Shown here in pieces: positions 6,977-8,792 of a DNA stretch of 8,792 nt. Under the pieces are notes generated by a model. The model searched no databases, was not told where the DNA came from, and was given only the letters and a program-made list of their open reading frames with translations. The stretch is from Corallincola sp. (lineage in GTDB: Bacteria; Pseudomonadota; Gammaproteobacteria; Enterobacterales; Neiellaceae): NCBI GenBank assembly GCA_017998495.1, contig JAGOCY010000037.1:1-8792 (forward strand), in the 5' to 3' direction. Each line of letters opens with the position of its first letter. Positions within the stretch are counted from its first letter, which is position 1. Position numbers and translations under genes: made by a program.

Positions 6977-7029
6977 CAAGGTGAGACCAACCATGCGTAC
7001 CATGGCTTTAACCGTTCAGAATGGCCTTG
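6977..7029 (+). promoter_or_regulatory. Possible RNA thermosensor over the rpoH start
   Basis: The contiguous 9-base segment ATGGCCTTG (7021-7029, inside the rpoH coding region) can pair in two blocks. CCTTG pairs with CAAGG (6977-6981, part of the Shine-Dalgarno sequence), and ATGG pairs with CCAT (6991-6994, which includes the first two bases of the start codon). Nine bases (6982-6990) bulge on the 5' side. Such a fold would hide both the ribosome site and the start codon. E. coli rpoH is known to be translated through heat-melting of start-region structure, though the exact pairing differs. The pairing shown was found by eye, with no folding energy computed. Confidence 0.4.
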
Positions 7030-7832
7030 AAGGCTATATCCAGGCGGTCAACAGCATCCCCCTGCTCTCGGCGGACGAAGAGCGGCTGCTGGCCGAGCGT
7101 CTGCATCGCGATGGCGACCTCGATGCCGCCCGTCAGCTGGTCATGTCCCATCTGCGTTTTGTGGTTCATATCGCCCGCGGCTATGCCGGTTATGGGCTGC
7201 AGCAGGCGGACCTGATCCAGGAAGGTAATATCGGCCTGATGAAGGCGGTGAAGCGCTTCGATCCGACGGTCGGCGTGCGCCTGATCAGCTTTGCCGTTCA
7301 CTGGATCAAGGCGGAGATCCACGAATTCGTGCTGCGCAACTGGCGTATCGTCAAGGTCGCCACCACTAAAGCCCAGCGCAAGCTGTTCTTCAATCTGCGC
7401 AAGAACAAGAAGCGTCTCGGCTGGTTTAACCATGATGAGGTACAGCAGGTAGCCAGCGATCTCGGCGTAGCACCGCAGGAGGTGCTGGAGATGGAAGCCC
7501 GTCTCGCCGCCCAGGACGCCTCCTTCGACGCCGATGATGACGATGAGGAAAACGGCATCTATGCGCCGGCGCTTTACCTCGAAGACAAGTCATCGGATCT
7601 GGCCGCCACCTTCGAGAGCGACCAGAGCGACGCCGATGCCACCGGCCGCCTGGGTGAGGCGCTGGCCGCGCTCGATGAGCGCAGTCAGGAGATCCTGCGT
7701 CAGCGCTGGCTGGTCGATAACAAGGCCACCCTGCATGAGCTGGCGGCCCGCTATCAGGTGTCGGCAGAGCGCATCCGTCAGCTGGAGCAGAACGCCATGA
7801 AGAAGCTTAAGCAGGCGCTGCTGGCCGCTTAA
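6993..7832 (+). CDS. rpoH: RNA polymerase heat-shock sigma factor RpoH (sigma-32)
   Basis: A 279-residue sigma factor that directs RNA polymerase to chaperone and protease promoters. Region 2 (about 50-115) contains [35 protein letters not shown] and [21 protein letters not shown]. The RpoH box QRKLFFNLR (128-136) is diagnostic for sigma-32 and involved in its regulated stability. Region 4.2 carries the helix-turn-helix around 245-272 ([20 protein letters not shown]). Length is close to the 284 residues of the E. coli protein. An acidic stretch [10 protein letters not shown] (179-188) lies between regions 3 and 4. The ATG at 6993 is chosen because AAGGTGAG (6978-6985) ends 7 bases before it. 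The GTG at 6981 lies within that ribosome binding site, and the ATG at 7002 is too far from it. The position after ftsX is conserved in gammaproteobacteria, while the promoters in the gap suggest independent expression. Confidence 0.97.
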   Translation: MRTMALTVQNGLEGYIQAVNSIPLLSADEERLLAERLHRDGDLDAARQLVMSHLRFVVHIARGYAGYGLQQADLIQEGNIGLMKAVKRFDPTVGVRLISFAVHWIKAEIHEFVLRNWRIVKVATTKAQRKLFFNLRKNKKRLGWFNHDEVQQVASDLGVAPQEVLEMEARLAAQDASFDADDDDEENGIYAPALYLEDKSSDLAATFESDQSDADATGRLGEALAALDERSQEILRQRWLVDNKATLHELAARYQVSAERIRQLEQNAMKKLKQALLAA

Positions 7833-7855
7833 GGCAGCTTATTAATGCTGATACT

Positions 7856-7881
7856 ACAAGGCCCGCAATTGCGGGCCTTGT
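7856..7881. terminator. Bidirectional terminator between rpoH and the permease gene
   Basis: A perfect 26-base palindrome, with 11-bp arms ACAAGGCCCGC/GCGGGCCTTGT around an AATT loop, lies 23 bases after the rpoH stop and 13 bases before the stop of the convergent permease gene. The stem is very stable, but the T-tracts on both sides are poor (TTGTGCGTTT one way, TTGTAGTAT the other). The symmetry and the tail-to-tail genes argue for use in both directions. Confidence 0.8.
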
Positions 7882-7894
7882 GCGTTTGGGGCCG

Positions 7895-8791
7895 TTAGTG
7901 GTGATGATGGTGGTGGTGCGGGTGGCCCAGATGGTGATGGCCATGGCTGCAGCTGGGCGCCGGGGCAAAAGGCCGGACGCTGGCCAGCAGTTCGCCGATA
8001 AAGGCCCGTGCCCCCTGACGGAACAACGACACGGCGATGATCAGCCCGAGCAGGGCGGCGGCGCCATAGCGCCAAGGGGCCAAGGGTGCAGCCAGATCCA
8101 GCTGCAGAGTGGCTGGCAGCGGCAACAGCAGGCCGCCACCCAAGGCAACAGCAACCACTAGCAACAGCACCAGTAGCGCAGCCCCCAAGCTGTATTGGCG
8201 GCGGATAAAATCGAGCAGGCCGATATTGAGTGCCGGACCAAGCAGCAGGAACGCCAGCGCCGCCGGCAGCGGCAGGCCGGCGAGCACCAGCACCGCCACC
8301 ACTGGGGTGACCCCGGTGGCACACCAGTGCAGCGGCAGCGCCAGCGACAGCACCAAGCCGTAGAGCCACAGCGGCGCATCGGCCAGCAACTGCCAGCCGG
8401 GGGTCGGCGCTATGGTAGCCGCCACCACCAGCCCGAACAGCACCCAAGGGGCAGTGTGATCAATGAGGTGAGCATAGCCCTCACGCAGTGCCGCCGTGAT
8501 CCGGGCACCACCCTGAGGCTGAGCGCCCCCCAACATCAGCAGCGGCGGCTCGGGGCGAACGATACGGGCCACCAGATAACCCACCGCCACCACCAGCAGC
8601 AGGGCGAGCAGCAGGCGCGCCAGGGTCAGTTCCACCCCGAGCAGGGCCAGTGACACCAGCACCGCATCAAAGCCGAGAATCGGCGAGGCCAGCATAAAGG
8701 CCAGAGTAAAGGCGTTGCTGGCCCCCGCCTTTTTCAGCAACGGCTGCAGCTGGGTAACCGCCGGCACGCAGACCGGCAGCGGCAACCCCAG
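7895..8791 (-). CDS. ArsP_1/YraQ-type permease with His-rich C-terminus, N-terminal part missing
   Basis: The last 298 codons of a minus-strand gene that continues past the right edge. The protein is strongly hydrophobic, with about seven to eight membrane segments. It carries two related blocks, PVCVPAVTQL...G...AFTLAFMLASP near the visible start and LPLHWCATGVTPVVAVLVLAG...AALAFLLLGPALNIG in the middle. This duplicated P..C / G....LAF.L..P pattern is what I know of the predicted permease family ArsP_1 (PF03773), which includes E. coli YraQ and the organoarsenical exporter ArsP. The C-terminus is SCSHGHHHLGHP followed by seven histidines, so 12 of the last 16 residues are His, a likely cytoplasmic metal-binding tail. 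Substrate is unknown; a metal or metalloid is an inference from tail and family. The TTG at 8785 is not a real start. It faces rpoH tail to tail across a shared terminator. Confidence 0.78.
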   Translation of the reverse strand: MGLPLPVCVPAVTQLQPLLKKAGASNAFTLAFMLASPILGFDAVLVSLALLGVELTLARLLLALLLVVAVGYLVARIVRPEPPLLMLGGAQPQGGARITAALREGYAHLIDHTAPWVLFGLVVAATIAPTPGWQLLADAPLWLYGLVLSLALPLHWCATGVTPVVAVLVLAGLPLPAALAFLLLGPALNIGLLDFIRRQYSLGAALLVLLLVVAVALGGGLLLPLPATLQLDLAAPLAPWRYGAAALLGLIIAVSLFRQGARAFIGELLASVRPFAPAPSCSHGHHHLGHPHHHHHHH

Positions 8792-8792
8792 C

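Noticed and set aside
6981..6992. GTG start for rpoH
   Set aside because: The GTG is itself part of the AAGGTGAG ribosome binding site that serves the ATG at 6993.
7835..7850. CAGC...GCTG mini-hairpin after the rpoH stop
   Set aside because: It has only a 4-bp stem with an 8-base loop, beside a far stronger palindrome at 7856-7881; probably chance.
7898..7945. Simple repeat / microsatellite of GTG and ATG triplets
   Set aside because: It is in frame with the permease and encodes its His-rich tail with mixed codons, so it is explained as coding sequence.
7854..8447. 197-codon minus-strand frame overlapping the permease in another frame
   Set aside because: It is an off-frame reading of the permease with Gly/Ala/Pro-rich sequence and no motifs. 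It also runs through the terminator palindrome.
8195..8653. 152-codon plus-strand frame rich in Gln, Arg and His over the permease
   Set aside because: This is the complement of a Leu/Ala-rich membrane protein. Its composition is an artefact of reading CTG/GCC codons backwards.

Overview
The window is a GC-rich, densely coded stretch of chromosome from a gammaproteobacterium. The main evidence is the gene order ftsY-ftsE-ftsX-rpoH with rsmD divergent from ftsY, which is the classical gammaproteobacterial arrangement. FtsY, RsmD and RpoH also resemble the Escherichia coli proteins as I recall them. An Aeromonadales-type genome (Aeromonas, Oceanimonas or Zobellella-like) would fit the base composition, but that is a guess.

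Layout, left to right. (1) Positions 2-3351 hold the end of a periplasmic adaptor gene, overlapping by 4 bases a complete 1034-residue RND drug-efflux pump gene. A hairpin at 3358-3384 closes this operon. (2) rsmD (16S rRNA guanine-966 methyltransferase) lies on the minus strand, tail to tail with the pump and head to head with ftsY. (3) ftsY, ftsE and ftsX form a tightly overlapping plus-strand operon: the SRP receptor, then the ATPase and membrane subunit of the divisome complex that controls cell-wall hydrolases. (4) A 134-base gap follows, packed with candidate control sites: a sigma-E-like promoter, a sigma-70-like promoter, a CRP-like site and a hairpin. It leads into rpoH (heat-shock sigma-32). 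The start of rpoH can be drawn in a fold that hides both ribosome binding site and start codon. (5) A perfect 26-base palindrome separates rpoH from a convergent minus-strand gene that runs off the right edge. That gene encodes a multi-pass permease of the ArsP_1/YraQ type ending in a striking natural polyhistidine tail.

Functionally the centre of the window is housekeeping: membrane-protein targeting, cell division, ribosome modification and the heat-shock response. The flanks are transport: drug efflux on the left, and a probable metal- or metalloid-related permease on the right. I see no mobile element, CRISPR array, tRNA, rRNA or clear foreign island. No gap without a gene exceeds 140 bases. 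I found no convincing new multi-gene system. The least explained items are the His-tailed permease and the layered control region of rpoH.
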